The position numbers and the translations under genes were made by a program. From NCBI RefSeq assembly GCF_019464495.1, contig NZ_CP080492.1, positions 124,001-188,000 of the forward strand: 64,000 bases of DNA, in the 5' to 3' direction. Of the stretch, positions 56,037 to 64,000 are shown in pieces. How positions within the stretch are numbered: position 1 is the first letter of the stretch; each line of letters starts with the position of its first letter. The DNA comes from Leucobacter luti. Lineage in GTDB: Bacteria > Actinomycetota > Actinomycetes > Actinomycetales > Microbacteriaceae. The notes under the pieces were generated by a model. It worked only from the letters and a program-made list of their open reading frames with translations. It was not told the origin of the DNA and ran no database searches.

Positions 56037-56166
56037 GGTTTAACTCACTTGTCGTGTGTGGGCCGGGCGCGCCGACCATTACGGGATAGACCCCTCCACT
56101 ATGCCACAGTGCCTGCCTCGCCGGACCGGACGCGCGCGGGCACGGCGCAATGTCAGTGCTGCTCGC

Positions 56167-56172
56167 TAGCAT
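56167..56172 (+). promoter_or_regulatory. -10 hexamer of rarA
   Basis: TAGCAT ends 7 nt before GTG 56180, which sets the start I chose. Confidence 0.5.
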
Positions 56173-56179
56173 AAGAGGC

Positions 56180-57523
56180 GTGGAAACCCAGGGAATGCAG
56201 GCCGCAACAGCGCCGCTCGCAGTGCGAATGCGGCCGCGCTCACTCGATGAAGTGGTCGGTCAGCAGCACTTGCTGCGCCCGGGATCTCCGCTCCGCGTGC
56301 TCGCGTCAGACACTGCCGGAGGTGGGGGAGCCGTCTCGGTGATCCTCTGGGGTCCACCTGGAACGGGGAAAACCACGCTTGCGCAAGCGATTGCCCACTC
56401 CAGCGGTCGTCGCTTTGTTGAGCTTTCAGCGGTGACGGCCGGTGTCAAAGACGTGCGCGTCGTGATGGAGCGAGCGCTCAACGACCGCGATTTGTTTGAC
56501 ACCGCTACGGTGCTCTTTCTCGACGAGATTCACCGCTTTACCAAGGCGCAACAGGATGCGCTGCTCCCCGGCGTGGAAAACGGGTGGGTGACGCTCGTTG
56601 CCGCAACGACTGAGAACCCGTCTTTCTCGGTGATCAGTCCGCTGTTGTCGCGCTCGCTTCTCCTGACGCTCGAGCCGCTGCAAGATCAGGAGCTCCGGGA
56701 ACTGTTGCAGCGTGCCATCACGGATCCCCGTGGCTTGAATAGTGCGGTCACGGTGCTGCCTGAGGCGCTTGATGCGCTGATTCAGCTTGCGTCAGGCGAC
56801 GCGAGGCGCGCGCTCACCGGGCTTGAGGCCGCTGCGAGTTCAGCGGTCGCGCTCGACGACGGAGCAGAGGCGGGGGATTCAGGCCTGCCTGTCGTCACGC
56901 CCGAGGTGGTTTCCACCGCGGTGAACCGTGCCCTGTTGCGCTACGACAAGAACGGCGACCAGCACTATGACGTCACCAGCGCGTTCATCAAAGCCATGCG
57001 TGGCTCCGATCCTGACGCAGCAATTCACTACCTCGCACGGATGATCGAGGCGGGGGAAGATCCCCGTTTTATTGCACGAAGATTGATGGTGCACGCGGCA
57101 GAGGACGTGGGAATGGCGGATCCGATGGCGCTCCAGGTCGCGGTTGCCGCGGCGGAGGCCACCGCATTGATCGGGCTCCCGGAGGCGAGGATTCCGCTCG
57201 CTGAGGCGACGATCTACATTGCCACCGCGCCGAAGTCCAATGCGGTTATTTCAGCCATCGATGCGGCGATCGCTGATGTGAAGGCCGGTCGCTTTGGTCT
57301 CGTGCCGCTCCATCTTCGCGATGCGCACTACCCGGGAGCGAAGCGGATGGGGCACGGTCGTGGCTACGTGTACCCCCACAGCGACCCTCGCGGGGTGTCG
57401 AAGCAGCAGTATCTCCCTGACGAGTTGCGGGACCGCGTGTATTACAGCCCCACCTCGCATGGAAATGAGCGCGAAGTGTCGGAGCGCCTCGACAAGATCC
57501 GTCGGATCACCCGAGGCGAGTGA
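56180..57523 (+). CDS. rarA: replication-associated recombination protein A (RarA/MgsA)
   Basis: 447 residues from GTG 56180. AAA+ ATPase: Walker [10 protein letters not shown], Walker [20 protein letters not shown], sensor 1 [11 protein letters not shown], then the tetramerisation and C-terminal domain with [22 protein letters not shown] and [10 protein letters not shown]. Related to clamp-loader subunits and eukaryotic WRNIP1, it acts at stalled replication forks. The longest frame begins at 56150 and a later ATG at 56195 is possible. The leaderless -10 favours 56180. Confidence 0.94.
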   Translation: METQGMQAATAPLAVRMRPRSLDEVVGQQHLLRPGSPLRVLASDTAGGGGAVSVILWGPPGTGKTTLAQAIAHSSGRRFVELSAVTAGVKDVRVVMERALNDRDLFDTATVLFLDEIHRFTKAQQDALLPGVENGWVTLVAATTENPSFSVISPLLSRSLLLTLEPLQDQELRELLQRAITDPRGLNSAVTVLPEALDALIQLASGDARRALTGLEAAASSAVALDDGAEAGDSGLPVVTPEVVSTAVNRALLRYDKNGDQHYDVTSAFIKAMRGSDPDAAIHYLARMIEAGEDPRFIARRLMVHAAEDVGMADPMALQVAVAAAEATALIGLPEARIPLAEATIYIATAPKSNAVISAIDAAIADVKAGRFGLVPLHLRDAHYPGAKRMGHGRGYVYPHSDPRGVSKQQYLPDELRDRVYYSPTSHGNEREVSERLDKIRRITRGE

Positions 57524-57570
57524 GGGCGACGCGGGGTGCACCAGTGGCGCTGTGACCCGCTGCCCCGTGG

Positions 57571-57794
57571 TATGCTGAACGCTGGCCAACACTGCGCTCA
57601 TCGCTGGCTGCTGATGAGTTCTTGTGGCAGGCGCCCTGTAGCCGGGTTTCTGCGCTGGTCGTTCCCTCACCGAAACACGGTGTGCTGCGTCGCGTGCATT
57701 GCAAGCATGAGCTTGTGAATGCGGGCGCAGCGTGGCCGAGAGAACCTGTGATCCGAAACTGGATTGCTGAACGCTAACCCCTGAAAGGATCCAC
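57571..57794 (+). promoter_or_regulatory. rpsD promoter and long 5' leader
   Basis: A -10-like TATGCT at 57571-57576 would give a leader of about 210 nt. GCTGAACGCT occurs twice, at 57574-57583 and 57766-57775, the second 19 nt before the start codon. S4 autoregulates its own mRNA in several bacteria, so a regulatory leader is plausible, but no known S4-binding fold was recognised. Confidence 0.4.
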
Positions 57795-58424
57795 GTGTCG
57801 ACTACGTCGCGTACCCGTTCCAAGACCCGCCTGTCCCGTTCACTCGGGATTGCCCTGACCCCGAAGGCAGCGCGCTACCTTGAGAAGCGCCCCTACGGCC
57901 CCGGCCAGCACGGCCGAACCAAGCGTAAGAGCGACAGCGACTACGCTGTGCGTCTTCGTGAGAAGCAGCGTCTCCGTGCCCAGTACGGCATCCGTGAGAA
58001 GCAGCTCACCATTGCGTTCAAGGAGGCCCGTCGTCAGGATGGCCTGACCGGTGAGAACCTGGTCGAGATCCTTGAGATGCGCCTCGACGCACTCGTGTTG
58101 CGTGCAGGCTTCGCCCGCACCACCTCGCAGGCCCGTCAGATGGTTGTGCACCGTCACATCCTCGTCGACGGCAAGATTGTTGATCGTCCCTCCTTCCGCG
58201 TGAAGCCGGGTCAGCTCATCCACGTCAAGGAGCGTTCCGAAGCAACCGAGCCGTTCCAGGTTGCAGCAGCCGGCGGCCACGCCGAGGTGCTTCCTCCCGT
58301 TCCCGGCTACCTCGAGGTTGAGCTGGACAAGCTCCACGCGCGCCTCCTGCGTCGTCCGAAGCGCGCTGAGGTCCCCGTGACCTGTGAAGTGCAGCTCGTC
58401 GTCGAGTACTACTCGGGCCGCTAA
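57795..58424 (+). CDS. rpsD: 30S ribosomal protein S4
   Basis: 209 residues, full length uS4. N-terminal RTRSKTRLSRSLGI, KRPYGPGQHGRTKRK, then the S4 RNA-binding domain (RLDALVLRAGFARTTSQARQMVVHRHILVDGKIVDRPSFRVKPG). It has no zinc-binding Cys cluster at the N-terminus, that is the zinc-independent form. Free-standing next to alaS, as usual in actinobacteria. The start is GTG 57795 after GAAAGGA. Confidence 0.97.
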   Translation: MSTTSRTRSKTRLSRSLGIALTPKAARYLEKRPYGPGQHGRTKRKSDSDYAVRLREKQRLRAQYGIREKQLTIAFKEARRQDGLTGENLVEILEMRLDALVLRAGFARTTSQARQMVVHRHILVDGKIVDRPSFRVKPGQLIHVKERSEATEPFQVAAAGGHAEVLPPVPGYLEVELDKLHARLLRRPKRAEVPVTCEVQLVVEYYSGR

Positions 58425-58451
58425 GCCGCACGAGTTACGAGCACGAACCCA

Positions 58452-58481
58452 GAGGGGCGTTGGAGAAATCCAGCGCCCCTC
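58452..58481 (+). terminator. terminator after rpsD
   Basis: GAGGGGCGTTGGA and TCCAGCGCCCCTC form a 13-bp stem (one U-G) with a GAAA tetraloop, followed by CGGCGTTTTCG. Confidence 0.87.
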
Positions 58482-58594
58482 CGGCGTTTTCGGGCCAGTG
58501 AATATCCGAGTTGGTGCGGAGTCGACACGCTAAGCTGGAGCAAGTTTTCCAGCGCGGCTTCGTCGCGCTCGCTCGTCAGATGGAGGAATGAGAC

Positions 58595-58825
58595 ATGCGC
58601 AAGCTGCTGTGGCTGCTCAACGGGGCCGTACTGGGCTTCGTTGCAGCACACTTCGTAAACCAGACTCCCGAGGGGCGACGCTTCTTTGACCGTGTGAATC
58701 GCGGGGTCAATGAGTTCAGTCGCGCATTCACCACGGGGTACGAAGCCGAGGCTGACGCCGATGATGCGGCACTCGCTGACGACGTTGAATCCGCTTTGCG
58801 CGAGCTGCGCGATAAGGACTCATAG
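58595..58825 (+). CDS. small single-helix membrane protein between rpsD and alaS
   Basis: 76 residues. N-terminal hydrophobic segment LLWLLNGAVLGFVAAHFV, then TPEGRRFFDRVNRGVNEF and an acidic end. It is similar in layout to small YtxH-like proteins; no function known. ATG 58595 has an excellent ribosome site (GGAGGAATGAGAC). A gene of this kind at this spot is common in related genomes as I recall, so it is likely real. Confidence 0.78.
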   Translation: MRKLLWLLNGAVLGFVAAHFVNQTPEGRRFFDRVNRGVNEFSRAFTTGYEAEADADDAALADDVESALRELRDKDS

Positions 58826-58899
58826 GCGCCCGCCCTTCTCCTTGCTTTGCCTGCCGGCATGCCCGGCGCACCTGTTCGCTGAACCAGAAAGATCCCCGG

Positions 58900-61554
58900 A
58901 TGCAGACCGCTGAAATCCACCGCCGCTGGCTCGACTTCTTCGAGAAGCGAGGTCACACCGTCGTGCCCTCCGCCTCGCTCGTGAGTGACGACCCCAGCCT
59001 GATGTTTACGGTGGCCGGCATGGTCCCCTTTGTGCCCTATCTCTCCGGTCTCGTGCCTGCCCCGTACCCGCGGGCGACGAGCGTGCAGAAGTGTATCCGC
59101 ACGAACGATATCGAAGAGGTCGGCAAGACGCCGCGCCACGGCACTTTTTTTCAGATGTGCGGCAACTTCTCTTTCGGCGACTACTTCAAGTCTGATGCCA
59201 TCAAATTTGCATGGGAGCTGCTGACCACCTCAGAAGAGGATGGCGGCCTCGGCTTCGCAGCGAAGGACCTCTGGGTCACGATCTACGAAGAAGACGATGA
59301 GGCGCTCGCGCTGTGGCAGCAGCACTCGACGCTGCCCGATGAGCGGATCCAGCGCCTCGGCAAGGACACAAACTACTGGTCGACCGGACAGCCAGGGCCC
59401 GCTGGCCCCTGCTCCGAGATCTTTTTCGATCTCGGACCGGAGTACGGCATCGACGGTGGCCCAGCCACGGACGACGATCGCTACGTCGAAATTTGGAACC
59501 TCGTCTTCATGCAGTACCAGGTGGCTGACGTGAAGTCGAAGACGGACTTCACTATTCTCGGGGAACTGCCGAAGAAGAACATTGACACCGGCATGGGCTT
59601 GGAACGCGTCGCGTTTATCAAGCAGGGCGTGCAGAACATGTACGAGATTGATCAGGTGCGTCCCGTTCTCGACCGGGCGGCAGCGCTCGCTGGGAAGGTG
59701 TACGGGGCCGACCACACAGATGACGTGCGTCTGCGTGTGATCGCCGATCACGTCCGGAGCGGACTGATGCTGATCGCTGACGGGGTGACGCCGTCAAACG
59801 AGGGCCGCGGGTACATTCTCCGCCGTCTGCTGCGACGCGTGATCCTGTCGATGCGCCTGCTGGGCTTTGACGGATCGAGCTTCGCTGAGCTCTTCCCAGT
59901 CTCGCGCGATGCGATGAAGGGCGCATACCCGGCCGTTGAGCGCGACTTCGAGTTCATCGCGCGCGCCGCATATGCAGAAGAGAAGACGTTCTTGCGCACG
60001 CTCGCCTCGGGGATCCAGATCCTCGAGACCGCTGTTGACACCGCGAAGACCGGTGCGGTTGCAGTGCCGGGCGACACGGCATTCCTGCTGCACGATACGC
60101 ACGGGTTCCCAATCGAGCTCACCCTCGAAATCGCTGAGGAGGCCGGAGTCGCGGTCGACCGCGCGGTATTCGGCGAGCTGATGCAGGAGCAGCGCGATCG
60201 CGCAAAGGCAGACGCGAAGGCGAAGAAGGGGCAGCGTGCTGACCTCTCGGTCTATAAGGAGCTGCGCGGACTTGGCGAGACCCTGTTCACGGGCTATGAC
60301 GAACTGACGCACGAGAGCCGTGTGCTGGGCCTGGTAGTCGACGGTGTCTCGGTGGTAGAAGCCCGCGAGGGTGAGATCGCTGAGGTGGTGCTTGCTGAGA
60401 CGTCGCTTTGGGCGGAGTCTGGGGGCCAGGATTCGGACCAGGGGCTCATCGTCGGCGACGGGTTCGAGGCGGAAGTCCTCGACGTGCAGAAGCCTGTCCC
60501 AGGACTCGTCGTGCACACAGTGAAGGTGACGATCGGTGCGATCGGCATCGATCAGCGCGCCGAAACGCGCGTTGACGCTGATTACCGGCGGGGCGCCACC
60601 CAGGCACACTCCGGCACGCACATCGTGCACGCTGCGCTCCGCGAGGTGCTCGGATCGAACGCGCACCAGGCCGGGTCGTATAACAAGGCTGGCTATCTCC
60701 GGCTTGACTTCACGCACAGTGAAGCACTCTCGTCCGAGACGAAGAGCGAAATCGAGGAGATTTCTAACCTTGCGATTCGCTCCGATTTCGAGGTCGTGAC
60801 CCGCGAAATGGGGATCGACGAGGCGAAAGCGCTCGGTGCGATGGCTCTGTTCGGCGAGAAGTACGGCGATCGCGTGCGCGTGGTCGATATTGGCGGGCCC
60901 TGGTCGCGTGAGCTGTGCGCAGGTACACACGTCTCCAGTTCCTCTGAGGTGGGCATTATCAGTCTCATCTCGGAGAGCTCTGTTGGATCGACGAACCGCC
61001 GCGTCGAGTCGCTCGTGGGCATCGAGGCCTTCCGCAATTTCGCTGCCGAGCGGGCGATCGTGCAGCAGCTCACGAGCGGGCTGAAAGTGCCCCGCACCGA
61101 GCTCGTGGGCCGTGTGCAGGATCTCGGAGCGCAGCTCAAAGCCGCAGAGAAGAAGATCGCGGCGTTCGAGGCCGCCAAACTCGCCCAGCGCGTACCGGAG
61201 CTCATCGCAGACGCCGAATCAATCGGTGCCACGCGTGTGGTGCTCGCCTCGCTCGGCTCAGTTGCTTCGCCTGATGATCTGCGCGGACTCGCACTGCAGG
61301 TGCGGGATCGTCTCGCCAGCGAGGCGGGTGTCGTGGTGATCGCAGGCGAGGCTGGCGGCAAGCCTGTTGTCATCGCTGCGACCACCGAAGCTGCTCGAAC
61401 CGCTGGTGTGCGCGCAGGCGACCTCGCAAAGCTGGGCGCCAAGGTGCTTGGCGGCGGCGGTGGCGGCAAGCCGGACCTTGCACAGGGCGGCGGAACCGAT
61501 CCGGGCAAGATCGACGAAGCGCTGGCGGAAATCCGCCGCAGCCTCGCGGGATAG
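58900..61554 (+). CDS. alaS: alanyl-tRNA synthetase
   Basis: 884 residues, full length class II synthetase. The catalytic domain begins EIHRRWLDFFEKRGHTVVPSASLV, with motif 2 region GKTPRHGTFFQMCGNFSFGDYFK and the GYILRRLLRRVI block. The editing domain has the zinc-binding HSGTHIVHAAL and CAGTHV motifs that remove Ser/Gly from tRNA-Ala. A C-Ala domain ends with GGKPDLAQGGG. It is followed 4 nt later by ruvX. Confidence 0.97.
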   Translation: MQTAEIHRRWLDFFEKRGHTVVPSASLVSDDPSLMFTVAGMVPFVPYLSGLVPAPYPRATSVQKCIRTNDIEEVGKTPRHGTFFQMCGNFSFGDYFKSDAIKFAWELLTTSEEDGGLGFAAKDLWVTIYEEDDEALALWQQHSTLPDERIQRLGKDTNYWSTGQPGPAGPCSEIFFDLGPEYGIDGGPATDDDRYVEIWNLVFMQYQVADVKSKTDFTILGELPKKNIDTGMGLERVAFIKQGVQNMYEIDQVRPVLDRAAALAGKVYGADHTDDVRLRVIADHVRSGLMLIADGVTPSNEGRGYILRRLLRRVILSMRLLGFDGSSFAELFPVSRDAMKGAYPAVERDFEFIARAAYAEEKTFLRTLASGIQILETAVDTAKTGAVAVPGDTAFLLHDTHGFPIELTLEIAEEAGVAVDRAVFGELMQEQRDRAKADAKAKKGQRADLSVYKELRGLGETLFTGYDELTHESRVLGLVVDGVSVVEAREGEIAEVVLAETSLWAESGGQDSDQGLIVGDGFEAEVLDVQKPVPGLVVHTVKVTIGAIGIDQRAETRVDADYRRGATQAHSGTHIVHAALREVLGSNAHQAGSYNKAGYLRLDFTHSEALSSETKSEIEEISNLAIRSDFEVVTREMGIDEAKALGAMALFGEKYGDRVRVVDIGGPWSRELCAGTHVSSSSEVGIISLISESSVGSTNRRVESLVGIEAFRNFAAERAIVQQLTSGLKVPRTELVGRVQDLGAQLKAAEKKIAAFEAAKLAQRVPELIADAESIGATRVVLASLGSVASPDDLRGLALQVRDRLASEAGVVVIAGEAGGKPVVIAATTEAARTAGVRAGDLAKLGAKVLGGGGGGKPDLAQGGGTDPGKIDEALAEIRRSLAG

Positions 61555-61558
61555 CGAC

Positions 61559-62056
61559 GTGCGTAGCGGCGTACGGTTGGGCGTGGATGTGGGCAAGGCT
61601 CGCATCGGAGTGGCCAGAAGCGACTTGCACGGGATGCTGGCCACTCCGGTGGAGACCGTGCCGCGCGACACCGCAGGTGTTGCAGACCACGCCCGCCTCA
61701 TCGAGATTGCTCGTGAAATCAACGCAACCGAGGTCATCGTGGGCTTGCCGTTGAACATGCGTGGGGAACGCACGCTCTCTACTGACGACGCCGCCGACTT
61801 TGCTCATGAGCTCGCCGCACGTCTCGCGCGGCATGAAATTGCCGTGCGACTCGTTGACGAACGGCTCTCGACCGTGTCTGCCCAGGGGCAACTCAGGCAG
61901 GCGGGAAAAAAGACCAAACAGACGCGCTCCATCATCGACCAGGCTGCAGCGGTGGTGATTCTCCAGCACGCGCTCGATAGCGAGCGCGCGCAGGGAGCCG
62001 CACCGGGCCAAGCAGTTGAGGTTGTGGACGCGGACGCGAAGGAGAAAGACGCATGA
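61559..62056 (+). CDS. ruvX: Holliday junction resolvase-like protein RuvX/YqgF
   Basis: 165 residues, RNase H-like fold. LGVDVGKARIGVARSD holds the first catalytic Asp, IVGLPLNMRG and RLVDERLSTVSA follow, and DQAAAVVILQHALD closes the active site. It is proposed to act in 16S rRNA 5' end maturation or DNA recombination. GTG 61559 is 4 nt after the alaS stop, in the same frame as the longer ORF from 61367. Its stop overlaps mltG (ATGA). With no ruvC seen near ruvAB here, this is the only resolvase-like gene in the window, but it is not known to replace RuvC. Confidence 0.93.
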   Translation: MRSGVRLGVDVGKARIGVARSDLHGMLATPVETVPRDTAGVADHARLIEIAREINATEVIVGLPLNMRGERTLSTDDAADFAHELAARLARHEIAVRLVDERLSTVSAQGQLRQAGKKTKQTRSIIDQAAAVVILQHALDSERAQGAAPGQAVEVVDADAKEKDA

Positions 62057-63150
62057 ACGCACGTACTCGCGGGGAGTCCTCGGGGGCCGGCAAGAAGGTC
62101 CTGATCTCCCTCCTCGTCGCGGTGTTGCTCCTCGGCGGGCTTGCTGCGGCAGGCACCTACCTGTGGTCGCAGTACGGCCAGCAGCTCTCACTTGCGTTCG
62201 GCTGGACAACGAATGACTACGAGGGCCCTGGTGAGGGTGAAACGATCGTGGTCATCACCGAAGGCGAAATTGGAAGTGACATTGCGGCGAATCTCGCTGC
62301 GGCCGACGTCGTGAAGACCTCTGAGGCCTTTTACGATGTGTTGCTCGCGCAGGATCCAGCCGTCGAGTTCCTTCCGGGGTCGTACCGTCTGAAACTGCAG
62401 ATGAGCGCCAAGGGTGCGCTCGAAGCGCTGCAGGATCCTGCGAACAAAATGGAATTGACTGCGATGATCCCCGAGGGCAAGACGGTGAGCCAGACGATCG
62501 AGCTCATCGCGGCCGGCGCGGATATCCCACTCGCTGAGCTTGAGGCAGCGGTGCAGGATCCCACCGCCTTTGGTCTGCCCGCAGGGGTAGACACACTCGA
62601 GGGTTGGCTGTTCCCTGCAACATACGAGTTCGAAGAGGACACCACGGGCGCGGAAGCGATCCAGCGGCTCGTCGATGAGCAGCGCAACGTGCTGACCGAG
62701 CTTGGTGTGGCCGAGGCTGACCGGGAGCGGGTACTCACGATTGCCGCAATGATTCAGCGCGAGGGCGGAAGGATCGAGGACTTTGGCAAGGTCTCCCGCG
62801 TAATCCAAAACCGCCTGGATCAGGGCATGAAGCTGCAAATGGATTCGACGGCCCAGTACGGCATGGGACAGCACGAAGATGGTTCGGTCTGGTCGACCGA
62901 CGAGGCGCTCTCAGACGATAACCCGTGGAACACCTACGTGCACGAGGGACTCCCGAAGGGACCAATCGCGAACCCGGGCCGCGATGCAATCTCTGCAGCG
63001 CTCAACCCAGAACCGGGGGACTGGCTCTACTTCGTAGCGATCAACCTCGACACGCGCGAGTCCGCCTTTAGTGTGACTCAGGAAGAGCACGACGCCTCGG
63101 TTCAGCGGCTCAACGAGTGGTGCGCGGCGAATCCAGGTAAGGGCTGCTAA
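62053..63150 (+). CDS. mltG: endolytic transglycosylase MltG (YceG-like)
   Basis: 365 residues. A single N-terminal membrane helix (VLISLLVAVLLLGGLAAAGTYLW) is followed by a LysM-like subdomain and the YceG catalytic domain, with the catalytic Glu in AAMIQREGG. The family segments FGKVSRVIQNRLDQGMKLQMDSTAQYG, NTYVHEGLPKGPIANPGRDAISAAL and WLYFVAIN also occur. It cleaves nascent glycan strands and terminates peptidoglycan polymerisation. Coupled to ruvX by ATGA. Confidence 0.95.
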   Translation: MNARTRGESSGAGKKVLISLLVAVLLLGGLAAAGTYLWSQYGQQLSLAFGWTTNDYEGPGEGETIVVITEGEIGSDIAANLAAADVVKTSEAFYDVLLAQDPAVEFLPGSYRLKLQMSAKGALEALQDPANKMELTAMIPEGKTVSQTIELIAAGADIPLAELEAAVQDPTAFGLPAGVDTLEGWLFPATYEFEEDTTGAEAIQRLVDEQRNVLTELGVAEADRERVLTIAAMIQREGGRIEDFGKVSRVIQNRLDQGMKLQMDSTAQYGMGQHEDGSVWSTDEALSDDNPWNTYVHEGLPKGPIANPGRDAISAALNPEPGDWLYFVAINLDTRESAFSVTQEEHDASVQRLNEWCAANPGKGC

Positions 63151-63984
63151 ATGCCCGAGCAGCTGGCAGTGCTGGGGCTGCCGATCTCGCACTCGCTTTC
63201 GCCCCGGATCCACCGCGCAGCATATGCACAGCTCGGCCTCCCTTGGCGGTACTCGGCGGTGCGGTGCGCCGCGGCCGAGCTGGGCACCTTCTTGGCGGGG
63301 CGCGGCCCTGAGTGGCGGGGGCTCTCCGTCACGATGCCGCTGAAGGAAGAGGCGCACCGGCTTGCTCGCTCACTCGATCCCGTAGCCGAGTCGAGCGGCG
63401 TGGTGAATACGCTTGCCCGCCGCTCCGATGGGCGGGGCTGGGACGGGTATGACACCGATGTCGCGGGTCTCGCTGCCGCGATACGTGATGCCGGCCTGGA
63501 CGCTGCACGGACACTCGTCATCGGCACGGGCGCCACGGCGGTGTCAGCGGTGCTTGCCGCGCAGCAGCTCGGCGCCGCGCAGCTCTGGGTAGCCGGACGC
63601 CGTCGCACTGCGGCTCACGCTATCGCGCGGCGTTTTGGCGCCACTGACGGGATTGACCTCGCCGACGCCGAGCTCCGCCGGCTGCCCGCGACACTCGTGA
63701 TTTCCACCCTGCCCGGGCCCGCAGGACACCAGGCTTCCATTCCTCCAGAACTGACCGCAGTGCCGCTGTTCGACGTTGCATACGACCCCTGGCCGTCGCC
63801 GCTCGCCGAGCGCTGGCGCGCTGCCGGAGGGACGGCGCATCCCGGCACAGCGATGCTGATCGAACAGGCCATCGTGCAGGTGCGGATATTTCGATCCGGT
63901 GATCCCACGACGCTTCTTCCGGACGAGTCGGCAGTGCGTGCGGCGATGCGCGGAGCGACGGCGTCCGCCGATATGGGAAGATAG
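63151..63984 (+). CDS. aroE: shikimate dehydrogenase
   Basis: 277 residues. Substrate pocket ISHSLSPRIHRAAY and SVTMPLKEEA with the catalytic Lys, WDGYDTDVAGL with the catalytic Asp, then the NADP-binding Rossmann loop VIGTGATAVSAVLAA. It reduces 3-dehydroshikimate in the shikimate pathway. ATG 63151 follows the mltG stop directly. aroC begins 6 nt after its stop. Confidence 0.94.
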   Translation: MPEQLAVLGLPISHSLSPRIHRAAYAQLGLPWRYSAVRCAAAELGTFLAGRGPEWRGLSVTMPLKEEAHRLARSLDPVAESSGVVNTLARRSDGRGWDGYDTDVAGLAAAIRDAGLDAARTLVIGTGATAVSAVLAAQQLGAAQLWVAGRRRTAAHAIARRFGATDGIDLADAELRRLPATLVISTLPGPAGHQASIPPELTAVPLFDVAYDPWPSPLAERWRAAGGTAHPGTAMLIEQAIVQVRIFRSGDPTTLLPDESAVRAAMRGATASADMGR

Positions 63985-63989
63985 TCGGT

Positions 63990-64000
63990 ATGCTGCGTTG
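63990..64000 (+). CDS. aroC: start of chorismate synthase (truncated by window end)
   Basis: Only ATG CTG CGT TG is visible, matching the MLRW opening of actinobacterial AroC and the conserved mltG-aroE-aroC order. The call rests mainly on context. Confidence 0.45.

Noticed and set aside
57721..57780. tRNA-like phrase GCGTGGCCGAGAG upstream of rpsD
   Set aside because: No acceptor stem, anticodon loop or T-loop could be drawn; treated as part of the rpsD leader.

Overview
The window reads as a high-GC actinobacterial chromosome segment. The gene order (leuS-comEA-comEC-holA-rpsT-lepA-hemW-hrcA-dnaJ-rsmE-HIT-phoH-ybeY-CNNM-era, then ruvAB-yajC-secDF-rel-DUF349-rarA-rpsD-alaS-ruvX-mltG-aroE-aroC) is that of Micrococcales. 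From memory of synteny it fits Microbacteriaceae and perhaps a Leucobacter-like genus; the genus is inference only. No rRNA, tRNA, CRISPR array, insertion sequence or integrase was found.

Layout. 1-0.9 kb: a low-GC DUF4917 (SIR2-like) gene running off the left edge. 1.1-4.8 kb: YceI on the plus strand, then FUSC exporter, App1 phosphatase and DedA on the minus strand. 5.1-11.2 kb: cytochrome bd oxidase cydAB and its assembly transporter cydDC. 11.4-13.7 kb: divergent pabC-like and pabB genes (folate). 13.8-18.8 kb: leuS, then a two-gene unit of amidohydrolase and kynureninase. 18.9-25.3 kb: comEA, comEC, holA, rpsT and a MOSC protein. 25.4-29.8 kb: lepA, a DUF1990 protein with a repetitive tail, and hemW. 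30.0-34.3 kb: a minus-strand phosphonate-type ABC transporter (phnD, an IMPase-family phosphatase, phnC, a double-length phnE). 34.6-42.1 kb: CIRCE-controlled hrcA-dnaJ and a tightly packed run to era plus a small membrane protein. 42.2-46.5 kb: two membrane proteins on the minus strand and leuA with a leucine leader peptide and attenuator hairpin. 46.6-54.1 kb: ruvAB behind a LexA-type box, yajC-secD-secF, and rel. 54.1-64 kb: an AbiEi-like protein and a DUF349 protein on the minus strand, then rarA, rpsD, a small membrane protein, alaS, ruvX, mltG, aroE and the first codons of aroC.

Two themes cut across the window. First, six genes (cydD, cydC, comEA, comEC, the DUF2207 gene and ruvA) are each broken by one missing base, and each is repaired by adding one G (one C on the minus strand) to a run of four or five. 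The conserved family sequence resumes exactly in the new frame, so systematic homopolymer under-calling is much likelier than six pseudogenes. I annotate these as repaired CDSs and flag the break. Second, many genes show a TANNNT -10 hexamer ending 6-8 nt before the start codon, the signature of leaderless transcripts. One of these predicts a 16-codon upstream ORF overlapping the leuS start codon, which I find no established explanation for.
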